Below, piece after piece: positions 8,101 through 17,789 of a stretch of 64,000 nucleotides of DNA (positions are counted from its first letter, which is position 1; the number at the start of each line of letters is the position of its first letter). A program made the translations under genes and the position numbers. A model generated the notes under the pieces. That model searched no databases. It was not told where the DNA came from and saw only the letters and a program-made list of their open reading frames with translations. Source of the DNA: Haliscomenobacter sp. (GTDB lineage: Bacteria > Bacteroidota > Bacteroidia > Chitinophagales > Saprospiraceae). Location of the stretch: contig JADJPL010000028.1 in NCBI GenBank assembly GCA_016713275.1, positions 310,001 to 374,000 of the forward strand, read 5' to 3'.

Positions 8101-9315
8101 ATGCTCTTCCGACTAGCCTGGAGAAATATCTGGCGCAACAAGCGAAGGACCTTCATCACCCTGGCGTCCATTTTGTTTGCCGTCCTTTTCGCCTCCCTGA
8201 TGGAGTCGCTCCAAAAGGGCGCCTGGAACAACATGATCAACAACATCGTCACCTTCCACATGGGCTATATCCAGGTCCACCAGAAAGGATACTGGGACGA
8301 ACAAACGCTGGATTATGCCTTCCCGCTCGATGCGGCTATTTCCCGTACCCAGGGGCTGCAAGGGGTGGCAGACGCCCTGCCCCGTCTGGAGTCCTTTGCT
8401 CTGGCATCTACCGGCTCGAACACGATGGGGGTCATGGTGACCGGGATCGAGCCGGATGGGGAAGATGCCATGACCCGCATCCAATCGCGGCTTACCGAAG
8501 GCAAGTTCCTGAAGGATAAGAGCCAGGGCGTATTAATTGCCGCCGGCATTGCGGAGAACCTCAAACTCGGCGTTGGCGATACCCTGCTGCTTATCGGCCA
8601 GGGTTACCACGGCGTCAACGCCGCCGGAAAATACCCGGTTGAAGGCATCGTCAAATACCCATCGCCCGACCTGAACCGGCTGCTGGTCTTTCTGCCGCTC
8701 GAAGAAGCCCAATGGTTCTATGGGGCTGAAGGAATGGTTACCTCGCTCGTCATCCGGCCTGCTTCTCCCAAAGCCATCGCCAAAGCACAGAACAGCCTGA
8801 AATCGGTCTTCCCATCGGAAACCTACGAAGTGATGGACTGGAAGGCCCTGCTGCCGGACTTGCTGGAAGCCAAGAAGTTTGACAGCGCAGGCAATGTTAT
8901 CGTGTATTTCATCCTGTATACGATCATCGCTTTTGGGCTGTTTGGCACGATCCTGATGATGCTTCGGGAGCGGCAATACGAGTTTGGCCTCCTGGTGGCC
9001 ATCGGCATGAAGCGGCGCCGCCTTGGCGCCGTCGTCTTCCTTGAAGTGGTCCTTTTAGGTCTGGTCGGCGCCCTGGCCGGGATTGTCGCCAGTATGCCCT
9101 TGGTTTGGTATTTCAAGGTCAACCCCATTCAGTTCTCCGGAGGGTATTCCGAAATGATGGAAAAATTTGGCTTTGAACCCATTTTTCCTGCGGAGTTCTC
9201 TTTCCAAATCTTTTTCATGCAAGCGGTAATCATCTTCGTGCTGACCGCTTTGCTGGCCTTATTCCCTTTCCGGCGGATCCGCCGCCTGAAGGTGGTCGAA
9301 GCCATGCGTAGCTGA
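8101..9315 (+). CDS. ABC transporter permease, FtsX/LolC type (first of two)
   Basis: A 404-residue type VII ABC permease: one N-terminal transmembrane helix (FITLASILFAVLFASLM), a large periplasmic MacB-type domain (about residues 45-265), then three C-terminal helices around VIVYFILYTIIAFGLFGTILMM, LEVVLLGLVGALAGIVASM and FMQAVIIFVLTALLALF. The start MLFRLAWRNIWRNKRRTFIT is the standard amphipathic lead of the family. These permeases do not make a channel but transmit ATP-driven motion to the periplasm. With the next gene it should form the heterodimeric LolC/LolE-like core. Confidence 0.93.
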   Translation: MLFRLAWRNIWRNKRRTFITLASILFAVLFASLMESLQKGAWNNMINNIVTFHMGYIQVHQKGYWDEQTLDYAFPLDAAISRTQGLQGVADALPRLESFALASTGSNTMGVMVTGIEPDGEDAMTRIQSRLTEGKFLKDKSQGVLIAAGIAENLKLGVGDTLLLIGQGYHGVNAAGKYPVEGIVKYPSPDLNRLLVFLPLEEAQWFYGAEGMVTSLVIRPASPKAIAKAQNSLKSVFPSETYEVMDWKALLPDLLEAKKFDSAGNVIVYFILYTIIAFGLFGTILMMLRERQYEFGLLVAIGMKRRRLGAVVFLEVVLLGLVGALAGIVASMPLVWYFKVNPIQFSGGYSEMMEKFGFEPIFPAEFSFQIFFMQAVIIFVLTALLALFPFRRIRRLKVVEAMRS

Positions 9316-9379
9316 AGCTGCATGCAGGCCCGGAAAGGGCCTCGAAATGGACCGATTATTTGCGAAAAAAACAAAAAAC

Positions 9380-10612
9380 ATGCTTCCAATTCTTGCCTGG
9401 CGGAATATCTGGCGAAATCCCACCCGGAGCCTGGTGGTGATCCTGGCGATCTCCATGGGGATATGGGCGGCCTTGTTCATGTCGGGCTTTGCTACCGGAA
9501 TGATCCGGGATTATATCGACAGCAATATTTCCAACGTCGTTGGGCATATTCAGATCCACCATCCGGATTATGCGCGGGAAAAGGACGTCCGGCTTCAGGT
9601 TGACCCGCTTCCTGGGTTGGAGGCGTTTCTCGCTTCCCAACCCCAGGTGCGCGCCTACAGCGCCCGTACCCTGGCCACCGGCATGGTGAGCACGGCGAAC
9701 GGGTCCAGGGGGATTCTCATCCAGGGAGTCCGCCCGGATCAGGAAGCCGCTGTCAGTAACCTCCGGCAAAATATCAGGGAAGGAACGTACTTTGAAGAAG
9801 GGCGCAAAAACCAGATCTTGCTGGGGAAGTCGCTGGCCGAAAAACTACACGTCAAGCTCCGTTCCAAGGTCGTGCTCACGTTTCAAGATCTGGAAGGCAA
9901 TATTACCAACGGCGCATTTCGGATCGTGGGCTTGTTCCATTCCGGCAATACCCCGTTCGACGAGTCCCGCGTTCTGGTGCAGGCCGGCGACTTGGGCCGC
10001 CTGCTGCATCCTGCAAATCAATCAAGTATGTCCGACCCGGTGCACGAAATCACCCTGCTTTGCCGGGATCCAGACTCGCTGCTTGCGGTCCAGAAAACCC
10101 TTCAATCCGCGTTTCCCCGCCTGCTTTTTGAAAATTACCGGGAGATAGCTCCGGAGCTGGAATTGTACGAATCCCAAATGAAGTCGGTATCGCTGATCTA
10201 CCTCACGATCATCATGCTGGCGCTGATCTTTGGCATCATCAACACGATGATGATGGCGGTGCTGGAGCGGTTTCGGGAACTGGGCATGCTGATGGCCATC
10301 GGGATGAACAAAGGGCGGATCTTTTCCATGATCGTCATGGAAACCGTGCTGCTCAGTCTCGCCGGGGCGCCCCTGGGCTTGCTCCTGGGCGGATTGACGA
10401 TTCACTACTTCAAAGTCAAAGGACTGGATCTTTCCGCTTTTGCCAGGAGTTTGAACCAATATGGCATGGGGACGGATATCCGGTTCGATGCCGACCCTGG
10501 CGTGTATTGGCAAACCGCCATCATGCTGGTGGTCACCGCGTTTCTGGCTTCGCTGTATCCCGCATGGAAAGCAATCCGCCTGAAACCGGTGGAGGCGATC
10601 CGCAAACTTTGA
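9380..10612 (+). CDS. ABC transporter permease, FtsX/LolC type (second of two)
   Basis: Same architecture as the upstream permease, about 410 residues: lead MLPILAWRNIWRNPTRSLVVI, an N-terminal helix, a periplasmic MacB-like domain, and three C-terminal helices beginning at LIYLTIIMLALIFGIINTMMM. I place the start at 9380 because the family lead begins there; an ATG at 9347 would add a lysine-rich stub. The two permeases are related but clearly diverged, as in LolC/LolE pairs. A ~600-bp stretch separates this gene from its ATPase. Confidence 0.92.
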   Translation: MLPILAWRNIWRNPTRSLVVILAISMGIWAALFMSGFATGMIRDYIDSNISNVVGHIQIHHPDYAREKDVRLQVDPLPGLEAFLASQPQVRAYSARTLATGMVSTANGSRGILIQGVRPDQEAAVSNLRQNIREGTYFEEGRKNQILLGKSLAEKLHVKLRSKVVLTFQDLEGNITNGAFRIVGLFHSGNTPFDESRVLVQAGDLGRLLHPANQSSMSDPVHEITLLCRDPDSLLAVQKTLQSAFPRLLFENYREIAPELELYESQMKSVSLIYLTIIMLALIFGIINTMMMAVLERFRELGMLMAIGMNKGRIFSMIVMETVLLSLAGAPLGLLLGGLTIHYFKVKGLDLSAFARSLNQYGMGTDIRFDADPGVYWQTAIMLVVTAFLASLYPAWKAIRLKPVEAIRKL

Positions 10613-11209
10613 CCTATGCTCCCTTTAAAGAAGGGGAAAAGAGGGGATAAAAGGGGCTCTAAAAGAGAACTAAATAGAAGCGATCTCAAAACCCTTTCCA
10701 GGGGGTGGGCGGCCTCCCCTAATCCCTTGGCAAAGACGGAGTGAAGCTAACTTGTAGTATTTTTCATAACTACGGCTTGTCCGTATATTGCCCTCCGCAG
10801 CCCGGAGCCCGTGGGAAACGCCGTTCCCGTTCGAAGAACGGGATCGCCTTATGGGGTCAACCGCTAGGGATGCAGGATAAACGCAAGGGTAGCCGTTCAA
10901 AGCGGTTGAAGCCCATAAAGCGAAGGCGTTTTCCACGGAGCGGTAGGGCGAAGGAGCGCCCTTTTTTTGGTTCTTTTTTTGGGCGAGCAAAAAAAACAAA
11001 CCCCGAGGCCGGGGGCAAAAACGGCAGAAGGACTGCGCCAAATAATGGTATAGGAAAAAACACTACAAGATTAGCTTTGAGGGGGTAGGGGGATGAAAAT
11101 TTTGGGATGCTGTTGAAAGGTTTCATCCCCCCGGCCCCCTTCAAAGGGGGAGAACGCCATATTCTTTAGTTTTGAAATCGCTTGAACTAATCTAAAAAAC
11201 CAAATCATC
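10613..11209. other. Long intergenic spacer inside the ABC operon
   Basis: The 597 bp between the second permease and the ATPase contain no convincing gene. A 115-codon open frame exists but has biased, low-complexity composition. The spacer holds nested inverted repeats (see 10744-11077) and an outer pair, AAGCGATCTCAAAAC near 10679 and its near complement GTTTTGAAATCGCTT near 11172. It looks like inserted repeat DNA that split the operon. Confidence 0.65.
10744..11077. mobile_element. Putative non-coding element with terminal inverted repeats
   Basis: AAGCTAACTTGTAGT (10744-10758) is matched, with a one-base gap, by ACTACAAGATTAGCTT (11062-11077) in inverted orientation. The interior is rich in short palindromes (GTTCCCGTTCGAAGAACGGGA) and homopolymers such as GCGCCCTTTTTTTGGTTC. 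No transposase is present. A MITE-like or decayed element is the likeliest reading. Confidence 0.45.
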
Positions 11210-11908
11210 ATGGCTGTAATCAAGCTGGATAAAGTATCTAAAATATACGATGCGGGAAAAATCCCGGTCCAGGCGCTGAATCAGGTAAACCTCGAAATCG
11301 AAGCGGGCGAGTTCACGGCGATTGTCGGGCCTTCCGGTTCCGGGAAAACTACCCTGCTCAATATTATCGGCGGGTTGGACCGGCCTTCCAGCGGGGATAT
11401 CGAGGTGGGCGGGGTCGACGTGGACCAGCTTAGCGACAACAAGCTGATCGATTTCCGCAAAGACCACATTGGCTTTGTATTTCAATCCTACAACCTCATC
11501 CCGGTGCTCACGGCTCTGGAAAATGTGGAGTTTGTGATGCTGCTCCAGAAACGTTCCCGGAAAGAGCGCCTCGAGAGGGCAAAAGAATTGCTCCAGGCGG
11601 TCGGACTGGAAGATAAATTGGACAAGCGGCCCTCCGAGCTTTCCGGCGGGCAGCAGCAGCGCGTGGCGGTAGCCCGTGCCCTGGCGCCCAAACCATCCTT
11701 CATCCTGGCCGACGAACCCACCGCCAACCTCGACTCTACCTCGGCAGGCAATCTCCTGGACATCATGGCCAAACTCAATGCCCAGGAAGGGATCACCTTT
11801 GTTTTTTCCACCCACGACCCCCGGGTGATCGAACGGGCGCGCCGGGTAGTCACCCTGGTCGATGGGGCCATCGCCTCCGACGTCCGCAAATCCGAACCAG
11901 TCCAATGA
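11210..11908 (+). CDS. ABC transporter ATP-binding protein, LolD/MacB type
   Basis: A 232-residue ATPase powering the two upstream FtsX-type permeases. Walker A is GPSGSGKT (residues 40-47), the signature is LSGGQQQRVAVARAL, Walker B with catalytic Glu is FILADEPTANLDS, and the switch His lies in FVFSTHDPRV. The profile is typical of LolD/MacB-type subunits that couple to mechanotransmission permeases. Its last four bases overlap the start of the outer-membrane barrel gene (ATGA), so translation of the two is probably coupled, which ties the barrel to this transporter. Confidence 0.95.
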   Translation: MAVIKLDKVSKIYDAGKIPVQALNQVNLEIEAGEFTAIVGPSGSGKTTLLNIIGGLDRPSSGDIEVGGVDVDQLSDNKLIDFRKDHIGFVFQSYNLIPVLTALENVEFVMLLQKRSRKERLERAKELLQAVGLEDKLDKRPSELSGGQQQRVAVARALAPKPSFILADEPTANLDSTSAGNLLDIMAKLNAQEGITFVFSTHDPRVIERARRVVTLVDGAIASDVRKSEPVQ

Positions 11909-13110
11909 AACGGTTTTTGAACGGGTGCTTCCTAGCCTTCCTGCTTGGCGCGGTCCAGGGTTGGGGGCAAACCGACACCCTCCAGGCAGCCGGTATGCCT
12001 GAACCGGAGGAACCGCCAAAATCCTGGGAGCTTCGCGGGTACATCAAGAATATGCAAACCGGGCTGTTTCTCGACGATCCGGCCAGCGGAAATTTCCTCC
12101 AGGACAACCTGATCCACCAGCGAACCAACTTCCGGTGGTTTGTTTCCGATCGGGTCCGGTTTACCGCAGAGCTTCGCACCCGGGCTTTCTTCGGCGACCT
12201 GGTGCGCGGCACGGAAGACTATGCCGGTCTGGTAGACAACGCCAATAACGACTACGCCGACCTTTCGGTCATCCTGCTCGACAAGCCGGCCTGGGTAGTC
12301 CAGAGCATGCTCGACCGCCTTTACCTCGAATACGCCAGCGAAAAATGGGAAGTCCGGCTGGGCCGTCAGCGCATCAACTGGGGTATCAGCACGGTGTGGA
12401 ACCCCAACGACCTGTTTAACGCGTTTGCTTTCACCGATTTTGACTACGAAGAGCGGCCGGGAAGCGACGCTCTGCGGGTACGCTACTTCACCGGATTTGC
12501 GGGTAGCGTCGAACTCGCGGTGAAAGCCTTTGATCGTTGGGAAGACGCGGTGATCGCCGGGTTGTGGAAGTTCAACGCGTTTCAGTTCGACGGGCAGCTT
12601 TTGGCGGGCTACGCGCGGGAAGATGCCGTTCTGGGCGCCGGTTGGGCAGGCAACCTGGGGAATGCCGGATTCAAAGGAGAAGCCACCTACTTCATACCGC
12701 TGAACGATTCCGGAGAGAAAGCCTTTGCGCTAACCCTGGCATTCGATTACTCGTTTTCCAACAACCTCTATGCCCATGCCGGTTACCTGTACAACAGCCT
12801 GGGGGCAATGGATGGCGATATCAGCAGCTTGTTCGGCTTCCAGCTTTCCGCCAAAAACCTGTATCCGTTTCGGCATGCGTTATTTCTTCAGGCGGGCTAT
12901 CCATTTACGCCCCTCCTCAATGGCGGCGTGGCCCTAATCTACAGCCCCGTAGAATCCAGAGCGCTCTTCCTTAACCCGTCCCTCACGCTTTCCATGGCGG
13001 AGAATTGGGATCTCGACCTGGTAGGGCAGGTAGTGGCCAGTAAAGAACGGAATGCTGCTTACGCCAGCCCGCTTCAGGCCGTTTTTTTGCGGACCCGGTT
13101 TAGTTTTTAA
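11905..13110 (+). CDS. Outer-membrane beta-barrel protein coupled to the ABC operon
   Basis: A 401-residue protein with a signal peptide ending at GWGQ (about residue 22), then a long run of alternating hydrophobic strands and a C-terminal phenylalanine (FLRTRFSF), the usual barrel-assembly signal. Segments such as SEKWEVRLGRQRINWG resemble DUF1302-like or porin families, but I cannot name one with certainty. The start overlaps the ATPase stop by 4 bp. As the last gene after a periplasmic carrier, permeases and an ATPase, it is the candidate outer-membrane exit or acceptor for the system's substrate. Confidence 0.8.
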   Translation: MKRFLNGCFLAFLLGAVQGWGQTDTLQAAGMPEPEEPPKSWELRGYIKNMQTGLFLDDPASGNFLQDNLIHQRTNFRWFVSDRVRFTAELRTRAFFGDLVRGTEDYAGLVDNANNDYADLSVILLDKPAWVVQSMLDRLYLEYASEKWEVRLGRQRINWGISTVWNPNDLFNAFAFTDFDYEERPGSDALRVRYFTGFAGSVELAVKAFDRWEDAVIAGLWKFNAFQFDGQLLAGYAREDAVLGAGWAGNLGNAGFKGEATYFIPLNDSGEKAFALTLAFDYSFSNNLYAHAGYLYNSLGAMDGDISSLFGFQLSAKNLYPFRHALFLQAGYPFTPLLNGGVALIYSPVESRALFLNPSLTLSMAENWDLDLVGQVVASKERNAAYASPLQAVFLRTRFSF

Positions 13111-13240
13111 CCGCCGGGCATGACCAAACTCATTGCTTCAAAGGAAAAAAACCGGTATATCATCAAGGTGGGAATTGCGCTTCGCTGAGTTCCTGCCGAT
13201 ATTTGGAATCTGCCTGGAGGAAATTCCCCGATTGGTCATT

Positions 13241-13402
13241 AGACTTGTTGCGACGGGTCAGCGTGGTGGTAAAAATGAGCTATTTTTCGTCCACACGAAG
13301 GCTTTTTGAGGGAGCATAGCCGAGCTAAGTGACCGAAAAAAGGCATAGTGTGGGCGGAAAAGAGTCATTTTAAACCCGCGATGATCCCGTCGCAACAAGT
13401 CT
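13241..13402. mobile_element. MITE-like element, family 1, copy 1
   Basis: A 162-bp element bounded by perfect 17-bp inverted repeats, AGACTTGTTGCGACGGG and its complement, flanked on both sides by ATT, a likely 3-bp target duplication. It is almost identical to 35380-35540. It is too short for a transposase and must be mobilised in trans. It sits between two outer-membrane protein genes; the rest of the 13111-13418 gap shows no gene. Confidence 0.85.
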
Positions 13403-13418
13403 ATTAAATGTTCAGATC

Positions 13419-14072
13419 ATGAAAAAGATGATGTTGGTCCTTTTTCTGATGGCAGGCGCCGGGTTTGCGTTATCCGGACAGGCTACGGATAAAGGTAACT
13501 TCCTTGTCGGAAGTCAGATCGGGCTTTCTGCGGCCCAATCCAACGTGAAGAACTCCGCGCAGACCGGAGAGGCAACAGAAGAAAGCCCCCGATCCGTTCT
13601 GATCAGTTTCTCCCCTGCGGTGGGCTATTTTTTAATTAATGATCTGGCCCTTGGAATCCGGATGGATTATACGATCAACCAGGTGAAAGAGCCGGGACGG
13701 AACCGGATAGAAGACAGCGATTTGCTGTTCGGTCCTTTTGGCCGGTATTATTACCCGGTATTCAAGGACATGTCCCTGCTCTTTGAGTTAGGATTTGGGT
13801 TTGGTAATTCCAGCGACATTCAGGATGTCAACGGGCAGCAGCAACGCATTAAAACCAATATTTTCGCTGCGGGTTTTGGGCCGGGAATTACCGTTTTTTC
13901 AGAGAAAGCCATCGGGATTGAGGCCATGTTGAAATACAAATACGCCCGGAGCAACTTCAACACCCGCATCGGTGGGGTGGAGCAGGACGTGCTCACCCGA
14001 ACCAACCAAATCGATCTGTTTGTGGGAGTCCAGTTCTATTTTGGCGGGGTAAAGAAAATCCAAATGTATTGA
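13419..14072 (+). CDS. Outer-membrane beta-barrel protein (OmpA/OprF-barrel-like)
   Basis: A 217-residue exported protein with a signal peptide (MKKMMLVLFLMAGAGFALSGQ) and eight or so predicted amphipathic strands: FLVGSQIGLSAAQ, PAVGYFLINDLALGIRMDY, FGRYYYPVFKDMSLLFELGFGFGNS, and the terminal IDLFVGVQFYFGG. It matches the generic outer-membrane-beta-barrel (PorT/OmpW-like) families of Bacteroidota. The first MITE copy ends just upstream, so the native promoter may have been moved or replaced. The function is unknown. Confidence 0.8.
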   Translation: MKKMMLVLFLMAGAGFALSGQATDKGNFLVGSQIGLSAAQSNVKNSAQTGEATEESPRSVLISFSPAVGYFLINDLALGIRMDYTINQVKEPGRNRIEDSDLLFGPFGRYYYPVFKDMSLLFELGFGFGNSSDIQDVNGQQQRIKTNIFAAGFGPGITVFSEKAIGIEAMLKYKYARSNFNTRIGGVEQDVLTRTNQIDLFVGVQFYFGGVKKIQMY

Positions 14073-14084
14073 CCCGGCCAGGGG

Positions 14085-14780
14085 TCAGTTGCCGATTTTT
14101 TCCGCTAAAATCAGGTATTGATAATCCAGGGCGGTGTCGTTGCTCTCTACGATGCGGTATCCTGCTTGTTCCAGTTCGTCTTCCACCTGAAATTGGGGGA
14201 TGCGGATATCTTTGGGAGGACCAAGCGAGGTCCGTTTTTTCTTAAAATCCACGATCAGTACTTTTCCCAAAGGGGATAGTCCTTTTTTCAGGTTTTTGAG
14301 GTATTGCACCCGGTCGGTAAAGTACATGTAGGTGTTGACGATCAAGATGACGTCGGCTTCTGTGGGTTTGAGGCGGGCGTCTTCGGGCAGGGCAAGACGG
14401 GTTTCGAGGCGGTTGGAATAAAGCGGGGGAAGTTCGGTCTTTCGGATGCTATCGAGGTAGGAAACGAATTTGGGTTCAATATCGATAGCGATGACTTTTT
14501 TGGCCAGAGGCGTAAGCCGGAGCGCGAAGAATCCGGTGCCTGCGCCGATATCAGCAACAGTCTTTTCGCTCAGGTCGCCGAGGAGATCGATTACCACTTC
14601 CGGTTTTTGCCAAACCACGCGGTCGGTATTGGTATAGTCGTCCCGGATGCCTTTATCCTCCGATACGCCAGAGGTATCGGTTTGCCCGGAGGCAGCAGGC
14701 TTTTGAGGCGGCTGAGCCGGGTGGGTACACCCTTCCAGGATCAGCGCCAGAAGAAACAGGATGCGGAATAGAGGTTTCAT
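14085..14780 (-). CDS. SAM-dependent methyltransferase with lipoprotein-like signal
   Basis: A 231-residue class I methyltransferase. After a hydrophobic lead (MKPLFRILFLLALILEGC) come the Rossmann motifs VADIGAGTGFFALRLTP (motif I), VIAIDIEP (acidic ribose ligand) and DVILIVNTYMYF (motif IV). I chose the start at 14780 because the signal follows directly. The Cys after LEG suggests a lipoprotein signal, though Glu at -2 is unusual for a lipobox. Export would put a SAM-using enzyme outside the cytoplasm; alternatively the segment is only a membrane anchor. The substrate is unknown. It converges with the outer-membrane protein gene. Confidence 0.8.
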   Translation of the reverse strand: MKPLFRILFLLALILEGCTHPAQPPQKPAASGQTDTSGVSEDKGIRDDYTNTDRVVWQKPEVVIDLLGDLSEKTVADIGAGTGFFALRLTPLAKKVIAIDIEPKFVSYLDSIRKTELPPLYSNRLETRLALPEDARLKPTEADVILIVNTYMYFTDRVQYLKNLKKGLSPLGKVLIVDFKKKRTSLGPPKDIRIPQFQVEDELEQAGYRIVESNDTALDYQYLILAEKIGN

Positions 14781-14841
14781 AAAGAATGCCAATTTTATCC
14801 AAAAGACAGCTTTTCGCCTCAAGGTACAGAAACGGGGCAGA

Positions 14842-16310
14842 TTAACTTGCGCAAAAGGCGAGCATGAGTTTTTCCATTTTCTGCCGGATTGTGGTCCCGG
14901 AGCCTTCGTAATTGTTCACCAAAATAGCAAATGCGAACCATTGTCCTTTTTTATTTTTTGCATATCCCACATAACTCCGCACGCGGCTCAGACTGCCGCT
15001 TTTGGCCAGTAGCCGCCCTTCGGCTGCTGTTCCTTTAAACTTGTCTTTCAGGCTCCCGCTTTGTCCGGCAGTGGCTAAGGTAGAGGAAAATGCCGGAAAC
15101 CATTTCGGGTCTCTGCCAATCTTCCCCAATAAGTCGGTAAAAAAGCGGGCGGTTACCGCATTGCCTGCGGATAGCCCGCTTCCATCTTCCAGATGGCACC
15201 CGCTGAAGGAAACGCCTCGCTGTTCCCAAAATTCCCGGAGGGCCTGGACGCCCATTTCGGCGCTGCCTTCTTTTTTCTGTTTTTTGCCCAACGTGCGTAG
15301 CAGGGCTTCGCAGTACAGGTTATTGCTTTCGTAGTGGGCTTCCCGGATAATCTCCTTGAGGGCAGGGGAATAATGGCGATAAAGCACCTGGACGCCGGCT
15401 GGTTTTTGATGGCCCTGGCGCTGCAGCTGGAGCATCGACTCCGGGCCTTTAGCGCAGGAAATTCCTGCGTTGATAAGCGCCTGCCGGAGGTGATACGCGA
15501 GGAAGTACGGCGGGTCGGGGAGGGATCCCTTGATGGTAAATGGTCCCGCCCCGGCAGGAATCGTTCCCCTGACGTAGCGCAGCCCGGTAAACGGAGCGCC
15601 AAAGATGTAGGCGTTGTCTCCGGTTTTTGGAGCTGCTTGCTTAACTTCATTGAAAAATTCCAGCCCCGGCACATGCGGCTCGATAAACGCGATGCGGGGG
15701 GTGGCGCCAACCGAGGCGCTGCGCTGGAAACGGAGAAAGTAGAAGTTCTCGTGCAGATTTAGCCCCCAGGCGCCGCTGGCGTAGTAGTTGCCCAGGTCGG
15801 CCCAGGCCCAGCCTCCTCCCGCCGCATCGGCGGGGAACCAGGTACCGTCCCCTACCACGTATCCGTTCACCGCCCGGATGCCTTTATTCGCCAGCGCTTC
15901 CCGGAACTTGGCCATCAGGGCCTCCATAGGCATGGCGCCCGGCATAGTGGGCGAACCGAGGGTGGGATCGCCAAATCCGGTAACGTACACATTTCCCTGA
16001 AGGGCCTTTCCTGGATCGTTCCCCCAATTTCCAATTGGGTGAGAAACCGGTAAGAAGCGCCCAACACCGCCATCGTGGTGGAGGTGGTCGCTACTTTGAG
16101 CGAGGATGCGGGAATCAGGCTGAGATTGGACTGGTGCGAAGCAGCGGTCTGATTGGTTTGGATGTCCACCACGCTGATCCCAACGCCGGCATGTTTGAGC
16201 GCCGGGTCTGCGGCAAATTGCTGGACGGCCCGCTGGATGCCTGTATGTTGAGCAGCGCTCAGGCTGCCGTAGGTCATAAGGAGCAGAAAAAACCATGATT
16301 TCTTATTCAT
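14842..16310 (-). CDS. dacB: D-alanyl-D-alanine carboxypeptidase/endopeptidase, PBP4 (S13) family, frameshifted
   Basis: A periplasmic penicillin-binding protein that trims peptidoglycan stem peptides and cross-links. A signal peptide follows the ATG at 16310. The active-site motifs are present in order: PASSLK (S-x-x-K), ESNNLYC (S-x-N) and LLAKSGSL (K-S-G in place of the common K-T-G). The frame is lost at about 16007-16009; restoring one A joins the N-terminal part to KALQGNVYVTGFGDPTLGS, a family hallmark. The joined length is about 490 residues, normal for S13. The product looks functional apart from the apparent base loss. Confidence 0.9.
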
Positions 16311-16323
16311 GCATTCCGGATAT

Positions 16324-17591
16324 TTAGAAACTGGGAAGGATAGTTCCCCGCGCTTCCCCAAACCCAACGCGCAGGCCTTCCTTTTGAGCAAATCCTTTAA
16401 CCACGACCGTATCGCCATCTTCCAGGAAGGTTCGGTTGGACCCGTTCGGAAGCTGGATGGGATTGCTCCCCTTCCAGGTCAATTCCAGCAGCGACCCAAA
16501 CGAATCCGGAGTGGTTCCGCTGATCGTCCCGGATGCGCACAAGTCGCCCACCCGGATATTGCAGCCATTGACGGTATGGTGGGCGAGTTGCTGGCACATG
16601 TTCCAGTACAGGTAGCGGAAATTGGTACGGCTAAAGAGGTGCTCCACGCCATCTGCGGTGCGAAGATGGGCTTCCAGGTGGATGTCAAAGCTTTTTCGCC
16701 GTCAAAGCGCAGGTAGGGCAGCACCTCCGGCGCCTGAAGCGGTCCGGCGGTTCGAAATGGTTCCAGGGCATCCAGCGTAACTACCCAGGGAGAAATCGTG
16801 GAAGCAAAATTTTTGGATAAAAAAGGCCCCAAAGGCACGTATTCCCATTTCTGAATATCCCTCGCCGACCAATCGTTGAAGAGGACCATGCCAAACAGGT
16901 ATTCTTCTGCCTGCTCTGTAGAAACGCGTTCGCCCGAGGCGGTCGGTTTTCCAACCACAAAAGCGGTTTCCAGTTCGAAATCCAGCATCCGGGTTGGACC
17001 GAAAACCGGCAGGTGCTGCCCCTCGGGAAGGGTTTGCCCTTGCGGGCGGCGTATCGGGGTTCCGGAAACGACAATGGAAGACGCGCGGCCGTGGTAAGCG
17101 ACGGGCAAATGCCTCCAGTTGGGGAGCAGGGGGTTCTGGGGGTCCCGGAACATGGCGCCAACGTTCGAGGCGTGTTCGAGGCTGGAGTAGAAATCCGTAT
17201 AATCGCCTATGTGCAGCGGAAGCAGCATTTCCACCTCTGTTTGTGGAAACAGGAAAAAATCCCTCAATTCACTGGCATCCCATTCTTCCAGGTCGTCGTC
17301 CAGAATCTGGGCAATGCGGGTACGGACAGCGCGGGTTTTTTCCTTTCCCAGGGCGATGAAATCGTTTAACACCGCCTGGTGAAAAACCGGCCTGGGAACC
17401 AGGAGGTCGTCGAAGAACCCGTGTTCTGCAAGGACAGAAAGATCGGCTACGTAATTGCCGATAGCGGTACAAACCTTAGGGAGTTCGCCGCTTCTTTGGC
17501 CAATCCCGAAGGGAAGATTTTGAATGGGAAAGTCGGAGTCGCTGGGTACTTCAACCCAGGTTCTGGCGGCAGACGGGCGCTTATGTTCCAT
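16324..17591 (-). CDS. fahA: Fumarylacetoacetase (one apparent frameshift)
   Basis: Hydrolyses fumarylacetoacetate to fumarate and acetoacetate, the last step of tyrosine degradation. The ATG at 17591 precedes the family's N-terminal domain (SDFPIQNLPFGIG). The catalytic domain shows PVAYHGRASSIVVSGT, LDFELETAFVVGKPT and FNDWSARDIQKWEYVPLGPF. The frame is lost at about 16687-16690; adding one T gives FDIHLEAHLRTADG and continues through NMCQQLAHHTVNGCN, GDLCASGTISG and WKGSNPIQL to the end. Full length is about 420 residues, as expected. It lies 12 kb from hmgA and hpd. Confidence 0.95.
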
Positions 17592-17789
17592 AATCGATGC
17601 GTTCAATGGGTGAGGTAAACCTGCCGGCCTTGGAGCGCCGGGAGTTCTTTGTTCAAAAATAACCATTCGGCAGCAAAATGGCCACTTTTTAAGCGACGGG
17701 GCGGTTCCAAAAGACCATTCTCAAGGCCCCTGGATTGAAAGGATATTTGGCATTTTTGGGTAACAACAGGCTTTTGGAACTGCCTTCGG

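Noticed and set aside
10741..11088. A 115-codon open frame in the ABC-operon spacer
   Set aside because: Composition is low-complexity and Lys/Arg/Gly-rich, it overlaps inverted repeats and has no recognisable fold or ribosome site.
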